From Bidens hawaiensis (taxonomy: Eukaryota; Streptophyta; Magnoliopsida; Asterales; Asteraceae): 64,000 bases of DNA. Shown here in pieces: positions 12,934 through 24,996 of this stretch. A program made the position numbers and the translations under genes. Each line of letters begins with the position of its first letter. Position 1 is the stretch's first letter. The stretch lies in the NCBI GenBank assembly GCA_021521415.1, contig JAIQDT010001127.1, positions 372,001 through 436,000 on the forward strand, given 5' to 3'. The notes under the pieces were generated by a model. It was not told the DNA's origin. It saw only the letters and a program-made list of their open reading frames with translations, and did no database searches.

Positions 12934-14224
12934 GCAAGTTTTCCAACTTTTTATTTTATTTATTTGTTTATTTTGTTTGTTGATTTTTAGACAAATTCAT
13001 ATTCTTGAACTGAATCCATGATTTTGCACCATTAATTTGGCAAAATCATAAGTAAAATGATAACAAAATGAATAATAATATTTAATAATTATAACACATT
13101 TCAGAACGATGTTATCTTTTACATTAATTTGACATTAAATTTTAAGAGTTTGAGGGGACAGAAATGTTATTTTAAGAATTAAGTCATTAACTATCTTAAT
13201 TATCTTTTACATTACAATTGAATGATTAAATACAAAAAAAGTAACACATTAATATTGTTTATAAATAATGGGAAAATAATTAAATACCATTAATTAGTTA
13301 GACTACTTCTGATTTCTCTAGATTATGTAAACAATCAATTTCCTGTTAAAATACATTTTTTAAATCGTTTTATTTATAATTATTAATTCATATGTACTTT
13401 ATTTTATTAACTTTTATTAAACACTCAAATATGTTATTCCTATATCCTGGAACCATGACCATGATTTTGCACCATTGATTTGGCAAAATTATAAGTAAAA
13501 ATTATATTATGGAAACAACTTTATGAATGACTGGGAATTTTTGTTAACAAAATGAATATTACAATAAATCTGAGAATGGTATTGTCTTTTTACATTAATT
13601 TTTAAGATTTTAATGGGACACAAATGTCTTTTATTGAACTTTTCTTCATATAAGTTACCATGTAGAAGTCTAATAGCATATTGTACACCCTAATGATGCA
13701 GATAATGTAGTGGTTGAACTAAACAATTAATAGTTTAGAATGATTAACTTTTAATTGTCTTTTATATCTTTTTAATAAGTAAAAGTTTGTTTTGTGTAGC
13801 TCATAATTTAGTGCCTAATCATATAATAATTGAGCATGTCTTTAAATGCGAATATCATGACCAAGGGGTGAATTTCTGACATGACCCGAACCTAACAAGA
13901 AATTGTGTAAAATTTTATAATTAAAAATTATAAATGTAAATGTTTTGTATAAGTTTTGTATTTTTCATTGTAAAAATGTAGATTTAAATATTAATATGTG
14001 AAAATAATAAAAAAAATAAGAAACTTTCGGATCAAACAAGTCATGTTCGAGTCAACCCGAGACGTTTCATGTCGTATTCAGGTTCACGTGTCTGGCCAGA
14101 CTTTATAGAGTTAACAACTTTAGTCATGTGATTCGCCAAAGTTGACTTCCATTATATTATTCTTTTGATCACTTTTTTGTCATCTTATTGGATGCTGGTT
14201 GAAATCACATGTTCTAGTATTCAG
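12934..14224 (+). other. Intron 1 of the PBL19-like kinase, GC-AG type, with internal duplication
   Basis: The donor is CAG/GCAAGT, the classic context for GC-AG introns, and the acceptor is ATTCAG/GGGC. Exon phase and the protein (GFQ joined to GHKEW) require this border. Two diverged copies of a block of about 170 bp lie at about 13005-13175 and 13452-13632, both starting near ATGATTTTGCACCATT. Confidence 0.7.
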
Positions 14225-14834
14225 GGGCATAAAGAGTGGATTAATGAAGTCAACATATTGGGTGTGGTCAACCATCCAAATCTTGTAAAGTTGGTAGGAT
14301 ATTGTGCAGAAGATGATGAAAGAGGGATCCAAAGGTTATTAGTATACGAGCTTATGAAAAACAAAAGCTTAGAAGACCATTTACTGGGCCGGGTCGGGTC
14401 GACCCTTTCATGGAGGGCCCGGTTAAAAATAGCCCAAGGTGCGGCCTGCGGGCTGGCTTATTTACATGAAGAAATGGATTTTCAGGTATTTTTTTAAAAA
14501 AATTTTGGATAATTATTTGCGAACTTGAAAATTTTTATATTTATATATTTTATTTATTTATTTTGTGCAGTTAATATTTCGTGATTTTAAAACATCAAAT
14601 ATTCTTTGGGATGAAGATTTTAATCCAAAGCTTTCTGACTTTGGGCTTGCAAGACAGGGCCCAGCTGCTGGACTGGGACATGTTTCAACTGCAGTATGAT
14701 TTTCTCTTTGATCACAAAAAGTCAACACATTAGTTTGTTATTTTGTTTTTTGGAATAATTATAAAATAAAAGAATTTCATTTTGAATATAAAAATTAAAA
14801 CCCAATTCACATGGTCAAAGTTGGATTCTTTCTA

Positions 14835-15315
14835 GGGTGTAAACGAGCCGAGCCCGAGCTCAACTACGCTAGTTTATTAACAAGCTTTAACTTTATGCTC
14901 GAGCTTGGCTCGTGAGTGGTTTTTAAAGCTTAAGTTTGGGCGGGCTCGACTTGCTTATTATTTATTTATTCAATTATATGCGTTTGTATTTATTTCTTTA
15001 TGTATTTATCACTATTATTTGTATTTATTTTTATTTATAATTATAAATTTTCTCATATAATAATATAATTTTTAGTTATGTTTATCATAATTTTATGTGT
15101 AATTATTATTAAACATATATCTAATATATTAAACAGAAGTCAAATAAATAATAGGCTCGTTTAGGACAGTGGGTCATTTCTGGCTCCAAAAGTGAAGCTC
15201 AAGTTTGTTTATTATGCAAGCTTATTTTACACTCTCAGGCTTGAGCTTGTTTAAGCTTTTGATGAGCCGATCTCGAGCAACTCATGAACGGCTTGGCTCA
15301 TTTACACACCTACAC
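14835..15315. mobile_element. GAGCCGAGC-type MITE in intron 3 of the PBL19-like kinase
   Basis: Inverted ends: GGGTGTAAACGAGCCGAGCC on the left, and GGTGTGTAAATGAGCCAAGCC as reverse complement near the right. A perfect 9 bp direct repeat TTCTTTCTA flanks it (14826-14834 and 15316-15324). The interior is AT-rich with repeats of GAGCTC and AAGCTT words. Related copies are at 19080-19715, 47948-48386 and 59960-60385. Confidence 0.65.
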
Positions 15316-16089
15316 TTCTTTCTATGTCTAACGGGCCACATTAGTAACTTTTTTTAAAAACGGTTGTCGAATACAACTGAAAATACTCGTTTTGACCCGT
15401 TACTCATTTCACCACCTCTATGTAAAATGTTTATAACTATTAATAATAACTAACAACACCATTTCCTGTCACATGATTTTTTTTAGGTTGTTGGAACGGT
15501 AGGTTACGCAGCACCAGAGTATATGCACACGGGTAGATTAACATCAAAAAACGATGTTTGGAGCTTCGGCGTGGTCCTATACGAGCTTATCACGGGCCGA
15601 CGAGCAGTAGAGCGAAACTTACCCAAAAACGAGCAAAAACTAATAGATTAGGTGAAACCGTACGTCGCAGATTCAAAAAAGTTTCATCAGTTAATGGACC
15701 CACATCTCGAAGGAGACTACGTGCTGAAATCGGCCCGAAAAATTTCATCGTTAGCTAATAAATGTCTTAACAAAAACCCAAAAGCCCGGCCCAAAATGAG
15801 CGAAGTGGTTGAGATTATTCGGAAAATTATCGATGATTTGTCACCACCACAAGCTAAAAGTGAGCCCGAACCTGAACCCAAGCTTGAGCCCACGCCTGAG
15901 CCTAAGACCGTGTCCAAGCCTGAGCCCGAGCCCGTTTCAAAAGAAAAGGATGAGGAAGTTGTTTTAAGAAAACAAGGAAATGGGAGTTGTTTGAAGAAAG
16001 TTTTTGATTTTAAAGAGTTGAGAAATAGATCAATTGGGAGATTTGATTGGAGGCCTTGGCCACTAGGAATGGTTAAACACACTTCATAA

Positions 16090-16865
16090 AGTTGAAGATG
16101 TTTTTAAAGATTTGTGGATAGAATTTTGAAAGATTTATCAACAATAATAAAAATCTCCTAGAGTTCATCAATGTTAATGGGACAAATGTCTCATTTTATT
16201 CTAAACTTCAATAAAAGAAAAAATCTGGGTTAAACTGCTAACTACGGTTTTGGAAAGCGACAGACCGAACAGGCCGGGTTGGTGATTTGACAATTTAATG
16301 GTTCGGCTTTGTGTTTTGAACCGACTTTTTAAATTATTTGTTTGTATTAAAATCTTTAAAATGCAGCGTACGGATGCTTACATCGGGCCAAGTTGGCCCG
16401 GCATCCCAGACCCGCACATGCGGAAGCCTCGTTCACTGGGTTTGTCCGTCATAAAATTTAAAATGAAAGAGAAAAGATTGTCTATGATTATAAGGCATAT
16501 ACATACTACATACTCAAGAAACCGGAAATAAAAAACACAAAATAATATGGTTGGACAACCAGTTGGATTTACATGGCCTGTTTCAATTTCGAAGAGTACG
16601 AAATATTTAAACCGTTAAGTTGCAGAAACTAAAACGTGAACCAAACTGTTTGGATCTTAAATCTGCCAAACCGACCGACTTGTTTTGGTTTGGATGGTTT
16701 TAACGGTTTTTTAACACACATCTTGTTATATACTTTGGACCAATATTGCAAAATCAACACTCAAAACAGCTACAATAAAATAAGAACAAAATAAAGTACA
16801 TGGATGACTTTTGTAAGTTACTTCAGTTTAGAAATGGGTCAAGATAAACTATACAATCATTTGAC
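16090..16865. other. Spacer between the two convergent kinase genes
   Basis: Must contain the 3' ends of both transcripts; AATAAA-like words occur at about 16146 and 16211 for the + gene and about 16775-16795 for the - gene. GGTTTTGG/AACCGA words suggest remnants of an AACCGG-type repeat. No other gene seen. Confidence 0.5.
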
Positions 16866-19823
16866 TCACTTGCTACTTAGAGAAGCTTGAGGCCTAGGAT
16901 ATGCAGCGGGCCCACCACCGCCCGAAGCAGCAAGGTTGTCAGTGCTCTGTCTCTTGAGCCGGGCATGAGTCGAGTGTCTTCTGGGCCGGGCTCCTTTTGG
17001 ATCCTGAAGTCGCTCGAGTTCTTTGACCACTTCTGCCATACTGGGCCTGAACCTGGGCTCGACTGATAAACACCGTAATGATAAATTTGCGACAGCATGG
17101 GCTGCTTCCGGTGTGTACTGGCCTTCAAGACGGTTATCCATAACCCGAAAGATTTTGCGTTTGTGGGCTAGGTAGGGCTTGGCCCACTCGACTAAACTGT
17201 ATTTGCCTGACGGTCTGGTTTTGTCTACTACTCTTTGGCCCGATAACATTTCAAGAAGAACCACCCCGAAACTGTAGACGTCACTCTTAGATGTCAAATG
17301 ACCTAAAATGAGACAAAGGCCCGAACCGAGAAAAGTATTAGGCATAAATTTAAAAAGAAAATAAAAAATTGTGCTTTTTGACACGGCCCGTTTGCATACC
17401 AGTGGCTAGATACTCAGGAGCCGCGTATCCGTAGGTCCCCATGACCCTAGTCGAGACATGGCTCTTATCACCGGTGGGCCCATCCTTGGCTAGCCCAAAA
17501 TCCGATAGCTTTGCGTTATAGTTCTACATTTTCATAGTAACAAACGAATCATTATATTTTAATTATTTTGACTTCAGAATATCAGTTTCGAAACAGAAAT
17601 CGAGACACCATCTTATTGAAATAAATATTTAACAAAAAACATATTATTATCGTTTTTCGACAACAAAACATACCGAATCCAGTAACACATTAGAAGTCTT
17701 GAAATCACGATAAATCACTTTTGTTTTCGCGTTATGAAGAAATGCAAGCCCTTTAGCAGCCCCAAGAGCAGCCTTCAAACGAAGACTCCACGATAAAGGT
17801 TGAAAGTAAGATCCTCCTATTGATCAATCATAAAAAAAGTTAAATATTTATTTTATGTTTTACTTCTATAAATCCAGAAACATAGGATATAAACCGAACT
17901 CACTCCTAAACAAGTGGTTTTCCAAGCTCCCACGAGGCATGAACTCGTAGACTAGAAGCCGTTGTTCATCCTCCAAACAATACCCGATCAGTTGGACAAG
18001 ATTTGGATGTGAAAATTGTCCAAGGTAATTCACTTCTGCCTACAAAACCCGAATTCGAATTCAAATAAGTTCAACAATCAAGAACTCTTGAAATGGAAAA
18101 AAAAAACTATATCTTAACTTTTTGTATGTAATTAATATTTAGAGTAAACTGCGGTTTTCGTCCCTGTGGTTTGTCCAAATTTACGGTTTTAGTCCAATAG
18201 TTTTAAATTTGCGATTTCGTCCCTGTGGTTTCATTTTACTTGCAATTAAACCCAAAATCACTAACCCCGTTAAGTTTGGTCGTTAAACCCATCAATATGC
18301 CCCTCACGTCAGAGGCATTTTTGTCTTTTTTTCTCCCAAAATAAACCCCAATCCTAATTTGCAACCCCCCCCCCCCCCGGTGAGGGGCTGGGTTGTATTT
18401 GGGGAGAAAATGGATAAATTTGCCTCTCACGTGAGGGGCACGCTGATAGATTTAACGACCAAACTTAACGGGGTTAGTGAATTCGGGTTTAATTGCAACA
18501 AAAATGAAATCACAGGGACGAAAATCACAAATTTAAAACTACTGGACTAAAAAAGCAAATTTGGACAAACCACAAAGACGAAAACCGCAGCTTACTTAGA
18601 TTATCAAAAGTGCCCAAACGAGTATAAACAGATATTTTGGTTAAATCTTTCATTACCAATATCCATTATTCTATTTTCCTGTTAAATATTTGACTATTCT
18701 AAAGTAGTGATAAAGACTAAAGTGTCTCACCAGCCACTCCCTGTGACCTTGAAAACTTTCTAGATTAAGCTTTTTAACTGCAATAACAATCCCAGTTCCA
18801 GGCTTAGAAGCTGCATAAGACTGCTCATCAATCCAACCCTTAAATACCGGCCCGAATCCGCCTTCACCCAACACGCTATCGGGTCGAAAATTTCGGGTGG
18901 CCATTTTCAGGTCTGAAAAGCTAAAACTTTTCAAGTTAGATGCCTCTAAAATCTCCCCTTCGGTCCGGGGAGTTGGCGGCACACTTGAAACCTTACTGCT
19001 ATTTGTTGGGCTAACATCATTAGCATCTGAATCTGACCCTGAAATCATTCACAAAAACCATTCAGTTTGCTCCAGAATTCAACGTAAACTGAGCCGCTCA
19101 TGAGCTACTCGAGATCGGCTTGTTAAAAACAATTGGGCTGAGCTTAAATCAGATTGAGCCTGAACTCAAGCTTTTATTGAGGCTCGTTTAATGTATGAGC
19201 CCGAGACTATTATTTATATAATTTTTGTTTAATATATTAATAAAGGAGTGGATTAAGTATAAATGAAATTAACCTAATAAACGGTAAATAACCAGATGAA
19301 TTACACTACAAAAAGTGAAGTAAAGTAATAATAATCAGTTAAAAACTTGCAAAGCGTAAAAATATTTACTTTAGTTATTTGTATGTTTCTCGTATTAAAA
19401 ATTGTTTGTGTTTGATCTAACACTATAAATATAATTATAACATATAATATTATATTATGTATAAAACTAATTATGTAATTTCCTTTTATTATATTATATT
19501 ATATATAAAAAATTATAACTATAAATATATGTGTAAAAGTTTTTGAAAAAAATACATAATATAATTAAATAATTAATAAATAATAAACAAACTAAACTCG
19601 GATTTGAAAATCTACTAATGAGTCAAACTCGAGCTTAAAAGATAGAGCTCTAAACAAATCGAACTCAAGCCTGAGCAAGTTAAAACAAGTTAAGCTCGGC
19701 TCGTTTACTCCTCTGCCGGTAAATATGCATGAAACAAAATCTCAAAAGATAACAAATTGCAGTAATCATACCTCTGTGAAATGGGCTTTTATCTTGGATT
19801 TCATAACTGAAACAAACACCCAT
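16866..19823 (-). CDS. APK1/PBL-like receptor-like cytoplasmic kinase (RLCK VII), intact
   Basis: Six exons on the minus strand: 19823-19772, 19038-18731, 18039-17904, 17816-17674, 17523-17400 and 17302-16866. All borders are GT-AG and phases agree, giving 399 residues. The N-terminus MGVCFS has Gly2 and Cys4, a typical myristoylation and palmitoylation signal for plasma-membrane anchoring. Kinase landmarks: GEGGFG 75-80, IAVK lysine 106, VIYRDFK with Asp 203, DFG 221-223, APE 248-250, then [14 protein letters not shown]. The linker PRTEGEIL and the tail ending in AYPRP match Arabidopsis APK1a/PBL9-type kinases, which relay signals from immune and growth receptors. Intron 1 and intron 2 each carry a MITE. 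A candidate Helitron ends only about 450 bp upstream of the ATG. The exact orthologue cannot be set without a tree. Confidence 0.92.
18144..18595. mobile_element. Long-palindrome MITE in intron 2 of the APK1-like kinase
   Basis: Terminal arms are long inverted repeats with words such as CGGTTTTCGTCCCTGTGG and its complement. A 5 bp repeat TTAGA flanks it (18139-18143 and 18596-18600). The centre has a C run of about 14 at 18366-18380. It makes up about two thirds of the 691 bp intron. Superfamily not assigned. Confidence 0.65.
19080..19715. mobile_element. GAGCCGAGC-type MITE in intron 1 of the APK1-like kinase
   Basis: Same family as 14835-15315. The left end reads GTAAACTGAGCCGCTC and the right end, reverse complemented, GGAGTAAACGAGCCGAGC. 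The interior is AT-rich with GAGCTC-like words. Borders are approximate and no clean target duplication was found. Confidence 0.55.
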
Positions 19824-20086
19824 TGAGATTCTTGATTCTTGGTGACTTCACCTTCCCAAAGTTGTTGAATTTGATGGTTTAAACTTTAAAGAAACAGAGG
19901 ACTCATTGAATGTTCATGGGTACAAATCTTTTAAGTCAAATGTTGAAATATTTTAAAGTGTGTGATCTGAGAGAGAAGGTGATGGTGGCTAATAAAAGGG
20001 GGTGAAGGTGGATGAAGGTTGGGGAAGATGATGATATTAATGGAGGCTAACACTTTACATTGATGTAGATGGTTTCTTGTAAATAT

Positions 20087-20088
20087 TA

Positions 20089-20118
<30 letters not shown>
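20087..20118. repeat. TTA microsatellite upstream of the APK1-like kinase
   Basis: About ten TTA/ATT units lie 260-300 bp upstream of the minus-strand ATG at 19823, between the gene and the Helitron end. Confidence 0.9.
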
Positions 20119-20119
<1 letters not shown>

Positions 20120-22175
20120 ATAACAAAGTAATTCATATGGGCAAGTTTTTGGGCCATGCAAATTGCAAATGGAAGGATAATTGAATGTTGAAAGTGACTT
20201 TTGTTTCTAGTTTTGTAACAAATAATTTTAATATAAACTATTTTAAACCTTTATGTGCGTTTATAATGTTACTAGGTTATAACCCGTGTACTACACGGGG
20301 CTAGGTACAAAAACTTTTAACTTAACGCCAGTAATTATGTTTATCGTATATTGACAAAAGAACACCATCAAATAACAGGATCGAATAATACATAATTAAA
20401 GGCTAGAATATATGAATAAAAAGCATTTGATAAAGTGAAGGAAAAAAGTTGCCGTTAAATTGACCGCATGCTATTAATGTCATCTATAACATCCGAAAAC
20501 AGTTTACAAGTATTTGGGATTATCACATACGCTATACTTTGTATCTTCATCGAATTAATATTGAAAAGCCAAATTTATATTAAGTCAAAATATAAGTGAT
20601 TCTTTTTCTATCTATGCCCAAATTCATCGATATCTCTTCTTTTAGGCACATTTTAAATTAAGAAATTCTTGGTGAGTATGCATGTATTTATCATCATTCT
20701 TGTTGTTTAACATCTATAACGAAGTGTAAGTGACAATTCAAATACATATTAATACATAAAAGGCACAATATATTCTAAAGTGTTAAAAAATAGCATTCCA
20801 TTTAAGCTGTTAACTTTCATGTGTTACAAAAATAATTTAAAGTTAATAAGATGAAAACTGAGTAATACTTGGTAGATCCACGAATAATAAGTGGAAGGAA
20901 ATTATATTATTTGGCAAACATAACCCATGGATTCAAGATCTTTTATTCAATACAAACCACATCCACTTAAGGCCTCAATTTTGACCTAAAGACAAACAAA
21001 TAATTATTCGCCCACAACCCACAATGTGTATTCAGTAAATAATACATCTGAAATCAATTTGTTCAAAAATCTACATTTTAATAAAAAAAAAATCTACAAC
21101 ACTATAATAGCATTAATACAATGGCACAACAATTTAAGTTTTACTACAAAAAGGACCTTGGAAATCCAATATGTGTCAAAAAAAATTGATTTGATCAAAA
21201 TAGGTTTCGATCAAAATAGGCCAATTTAAAAAAAAAGTGGCCAAAATCATCAAAAGGAAAAAAAATAAAATTAAAAAAATAACTAACCTGAGAAGTAAAT
21301 ATCCAGTAAACCATGCTACAATCCTAGCCACAAAAGATTTCATATATGAAACATTTACATGTTTTTGAACTGCAAATTGGCAACATGAAATGAGGTTAAT
21401 AATGTTAGCAGAAGGTCAAGTATGAAACTTTCTTAGTTAATACACCGGCAACAATCAAGTATCATAAATACATGCTTACTAATCTTTTGAGGACAACCTT
21501 TATTTTGAAATTAAATTCACACCAATCATCAAAACCGCCTCAATATTCTCACATTCTGAAGAACACACATGACTACATGTAATTCATTCCAATGTTGCAA
21601 TCACAGCTTCATTTTTATTTGTAACTTCTTCTAAAAAATCTACAACGATATCGTCTCATTACAACGAAAACCAAACCAAACGGAATAACCTGAATCGATG
21701 AACACCCCTAGTATATCAATCAATTAATATTAATATAAATGCATCAAACGTTTCCATATTACACTAATTTTAGAGTCCTAACAGCATGATTATTAGAACT
21801 GACTTGAACCATGTAATTCTAAATACATAAGCCAATATTAAATTATACCTTTTATTGACTTTAAGTAACCAATGTTTTAGCATAGGCCAACAACTTGAGG
21901 TATCACTAATTAATTTTGCATGTTTAATCGTCACTGAGATGATTGTTGCACAGTAGCTACAATAATACATTGCAATAACAAGTCATTCATGAGAAAAAAT
22001 GTATCAATCTTTCACAACAAAAACCAATACAAAACCTATCATTTTTAGTACTTAAAAAATATGTTTTATTTGATTCTTAAGAAGCCAACATGTATGTATC
22101 TTTCCCAGCAAAAAATCGAAGATAACAAAAGAGCAAAATTTTCAAATTGTTAGCTTTCATATCATAAGAACAATT

Positions 22176-22475
22176 TGTTGGGTTCGTAGGCCTTGTTGGC
22201 CCGGTTTATTATATGAAGTCAAAAGAGGAGACGGGTGTGGGCGGTCGGGCCCAAGCCCAGCCCGGTTTAGATTTCTTGCATAATAATTTACTAACCCTAG
22301 TTCAGTCTATATATAAACAACATTATGTACTTGTAATATTTGGTCACTCAATAAAGATATATCTAGTTGCCACCCGTGGACGTAGGTCAGTTTAGACCGA
22401 ACCACGTTAAATCCTCGTGTTCGTTTACTGCTTTCGTGTGTGTGTTCGGTTTCGTGTGTGCGTTTAATCATAACA
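22176..22475 (+). repeat. 5' LTR of the copia-type element
   Basis: Begins TGTTGGGTTCG and ends TAACA. It includes a TATATATAAAC promoter-like word near 22310 and AATAAAG near 22351. Confidence 0.9.
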
Positions 22476-22477
22476 AG

Positions 22478-22495
22478 TGGTATCTAGAGCTTAGG
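22478..22495 (+). promoter_or_regulatory. Primer-binding site of the copia-type element
   Basis: TGGTATC followed by AGAGC after a short insertion, two bases after the LTR. TGGTATCAGAGC is the site for initiator tRNA-Met in plant copia elements, so this is that site in slightly changed form. Confidence 0.6.
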
Positions 22496-23330
22496 TTCGG
22501 ATCACACGAAGAACACGGGAACCAACCTTCCGCCGCCGCCACCCTACTGCGCTAGGGTTCCGCCGTCATCGTTTTTTTTTCGCCGCGAGAAAACCTTGCT
22601 GTTGCTTTCGCAACACCGCTAGAGTCTTACCGACTCAGCCGCAGGGAAGAAAGGGGTGATCTCCGGTAGGGTTCCGCCATACCCAGTCGCCGGAGTTGTT
22701 CAGGTTCGGTTTTATTTTCGAAAGCATTTTACCACCGCATAACCACCGTGTACCGTTGTTTAGTTGTGGGTCAGACGCCGGAGTTTTTTGTAAGATATTG
22801 ATTTTGAGGCAGAAGCTTAATCGATATTTTCTCACTAAGAGCGTGTGCTTGGTAGAGAGAGACGTGACCATGGTTAATTATATTTGTTCAAGTTGCAGCA
22901 TACCTTTTGACCAATAGCCAGATTTGACCAAAATTCTTGATTCTTTTTTGTTTTAAAAGATCAATTTTTTGTGTGGGCCAAGTTTTCTCTATTTAGGTTC
23001 GAAAGTTTTATCGGGCAGTTTAGCCGAGGCACAAGGACAAGATATTTTTTAACAGTTTCAACGAGTCAAGAACGAGCCAATCAAGATCCTTTTTTTGTTG
23101 AAGAACAGTTGAAGTCGTTTAAAGAAACGGAGAACCAGTGCCAACCGCGTTTGTCAGGTTTATCGTTTCAGTTTAAAGTTTCGGTTTCTGATTTACAGTT
23201 CGTTATTCTGCTGCACGTTTAAAATAGGTTGATTGTTTAACAGAGTTCAGTTGAACAGCCGTTAAGTTCAGGCTCGTGCCATTGTTGTGTCTGTCTCTGT
23301 TTTATCCAGTTTTTTGTTTTAGTCATTGCC
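22496..23330 (+). other. Untranslated leader of the copia-type element
   Basis: Lies between the primer site and the gag ATG. Short reading frames occur but none resembles a known protein. It ends in a good start context around the ATG at 23331 (GCCATGGC). Confidence 0.6.
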
Positions 23331-24323
23331 ATGGCAGAAGACGGAAAGGTTTCGATACAGAAGTTTGACGGACAGAAGTTCGGTTGGTGGAAGATGCAGA
23401 TTGAGGCACTACTTTGTCAGAAAGACTTGGATGTAGTACTTGAGGATGAAAAACCAGAAAAGTTGTCAGAAGCAGATTGGAAGAAGTTAGACAAGAAAGC
23501 TAGGGCTTGTATTACATTGTCGTTGTCGGAAGATGTGGCGTTTAACGTCATGAAAGAAACCACAGCCCGTGGTATGATGGACGCACTATCCAACATGTAT
23601 GAGAAGCCTTCGGCAGCGAATAAAGTCTATCTTATCCGAGAGCTAGTGACAACAAGAATGAAAGAGGGTGGGTCAGTTACAACTTATATCAATAATCTTA
23701 ATTCGATCTTGTCCCGCTTAGTGTCAGTTGACATTAAGTTTGATGATGAAGTTCAAGGCCTCTTGTTATTATCCTCTTTGCCCGACAGTTGGTCGCAAAC
23801 AGTGACTGCAGTTTGTAGTTCGTCTACAAATATTACTTTCGATGGGATTCGAGATCTGATTCTGGGAGAAGATTCAAGACGCAGAAGTTCAGGTGAATCA
23901 TCAGGCAATATGCTAGTCACAGAAGGTAGAGGTAGGGGAAAACAGCGAGGCAGTGGGAGCAGGAAGAGGAGTCAGTCTAAGACTCGTAAGGATATTGAAT
24001 GTTGGGGTTGTAAAGAGAAAGGACACTTCAGGAATCAGTGTCCGAATGGTAAGAAAGAGGTGAACGTTACAGAAGACGACACAGATGACGGGGTCAGTAG
24101 TGATGAGGCTTTGGTTTGTAGTGTTGAGAGTAGCGTTGATGCTTGGGTGATGGATTCTGGTGCATCGTTTCATGCCACTCACTGTAGTGAAACGATGAAG
24201 AATCTTAAATTTGGGGATTTTGGAAAGGTTCGACTAGCGAATGATGATATTTTAGAGGTTACGGGTATGGGAGACGTTGATTTGATAACTTCAGCCGGTA
24301 CTTCTTGGATTTTTAAGACGTGA
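23331..24323 (+). pseudogene. Copia gag with zinc knuckle and protease start, frameshifted
   Basis: 330 codons from ATG. Residues about 10-190 match the copia gag domain (UBN2/DUF4219 type). A basic linker follows, then a CCHC zinc knuckle (C-x2-C-x4-H-x4-C, residues 224-237), then the aspartic protease motif with Asp 275 in D-S-G-A. The frame closes at 24321-24323 because of an apparent one-base loss near 24315. The next frame continues with the following protein region, so this is one polyprotein broken by a frameshift. Gag packages element RNA into virus-like particles and could still be made from this copy. Confidence 0.8.
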
Positions 24324-24898
24324 GGGTTATTCCAAGTTTGAAGAAACGTTTGATTTCAGTTGGGCAGTTGGATGACCAGGGGCACGATGTTAAGTACGGG
24401 AATGGGCAGTGGAAAGTAGTCAAAGGGAATCTCGTTGTTGCTCGTGGCAAGAAAATGGGTTCGTTGTATATGGTCGATATGTCATCGAAAGGAGTGGATC
24501 CAGTTTTGGTGAAAGACAAAATCCGGTTCACAGAATCTCGTGGGCAGAAGAAGGTTCGTTTTGCAAGTAACAAACCCAGAGCCAAAGTGAAGATTCAGGA
24601 TGAACGAGCTAGGAAGGTTAAATCAGTTGGGGGACATCGTGACAGTGGGAGCACAGGTCGTGTTTCAGTTACAGTTCCAGGTCGACAGTGGATTAAGAAA
24701 ACCAGTATTCCAGCTGTAAAAGTCTCTCCAATGAATTACTTGCTGAATATGGAGAGTGTTTGTTCTCAGGTTATCTCAGGATCCGGTAGTTCGTTACAGT
24801 GGGAGCCGGTAGGGACAGAGAACGGGTCAGGGGCAGTTTCAGCCATGACTGACGTGTTGGAGCTCCGGGGAGCTTCAACGCGCCTTCAGGTTAATTGA
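24320..24898 (+). pseudogene. Pre-integrase region plus unrecognised tail of the copia polyprotein
   Basis: The first about 60 codons continue the polyprotein (PSLKKRLISVGQLD, then GSLYMVD), typical of the GAG_pre-integrase region. The expected HHCC zinc site and integrase core do not follow. Instead there is a basic stretch (KVRFAS, PRAKVKIQDERARK) and a Ser/Gly-rich end of unknown origin, with a stop 98 bases before the 3' LTR. It may be the joined product of an internal deletion that removed integrase, RT and RNase H. Confidence 0.6.
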
Positions 24899-24996
24899 TA
24901 AGAAGGCGGTGGCAACTAGAAGAAGTTTAATGTTCAGATTACAGAAGTACAATCAGGAGTGCAGACGAGAGTACTCAAGGCCTCCGAGTGGGAGAT

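Larger units (their letters stand above)
12517..16089 (+). pseudogene. PBL19/PCRK-like receptor-like cytoplasmic kinase (RLCK VII) with an in-frame stop
   Basis: Four exons: 12517-12933, 14225-14485, 14571-14693 and 15487-16089, joining in frame to 467 codons of a Ser/Thr kinase. Visible landmarks are the glycine loop GEGGFGCVY from residue 97, VAIK lysine 131, IFRDFK with Asp 231, DFG at 249, and APE at 276-278. The MKCF start, the SWARSLSVAS stretch and the LRNRSIG..DWR-like tail are typical of the PBL19/PCRK1 clade, which acts at the plasma membrane in pattern-triggered immunity. Codon 322 is TAG (15649-15651) where relatives have Trp in the W-V-(K/R)-P-Y motif. The product would lose the end of the C-lobe and the Pro-Glu-rich tail. 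Everything downstream is still open and conserved, so the stop is recent, a polymorphism or a sequence error. Intron 1 has a GC donor. The gene converges with the kinase at 16866-19823. Confidence 0.85.
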
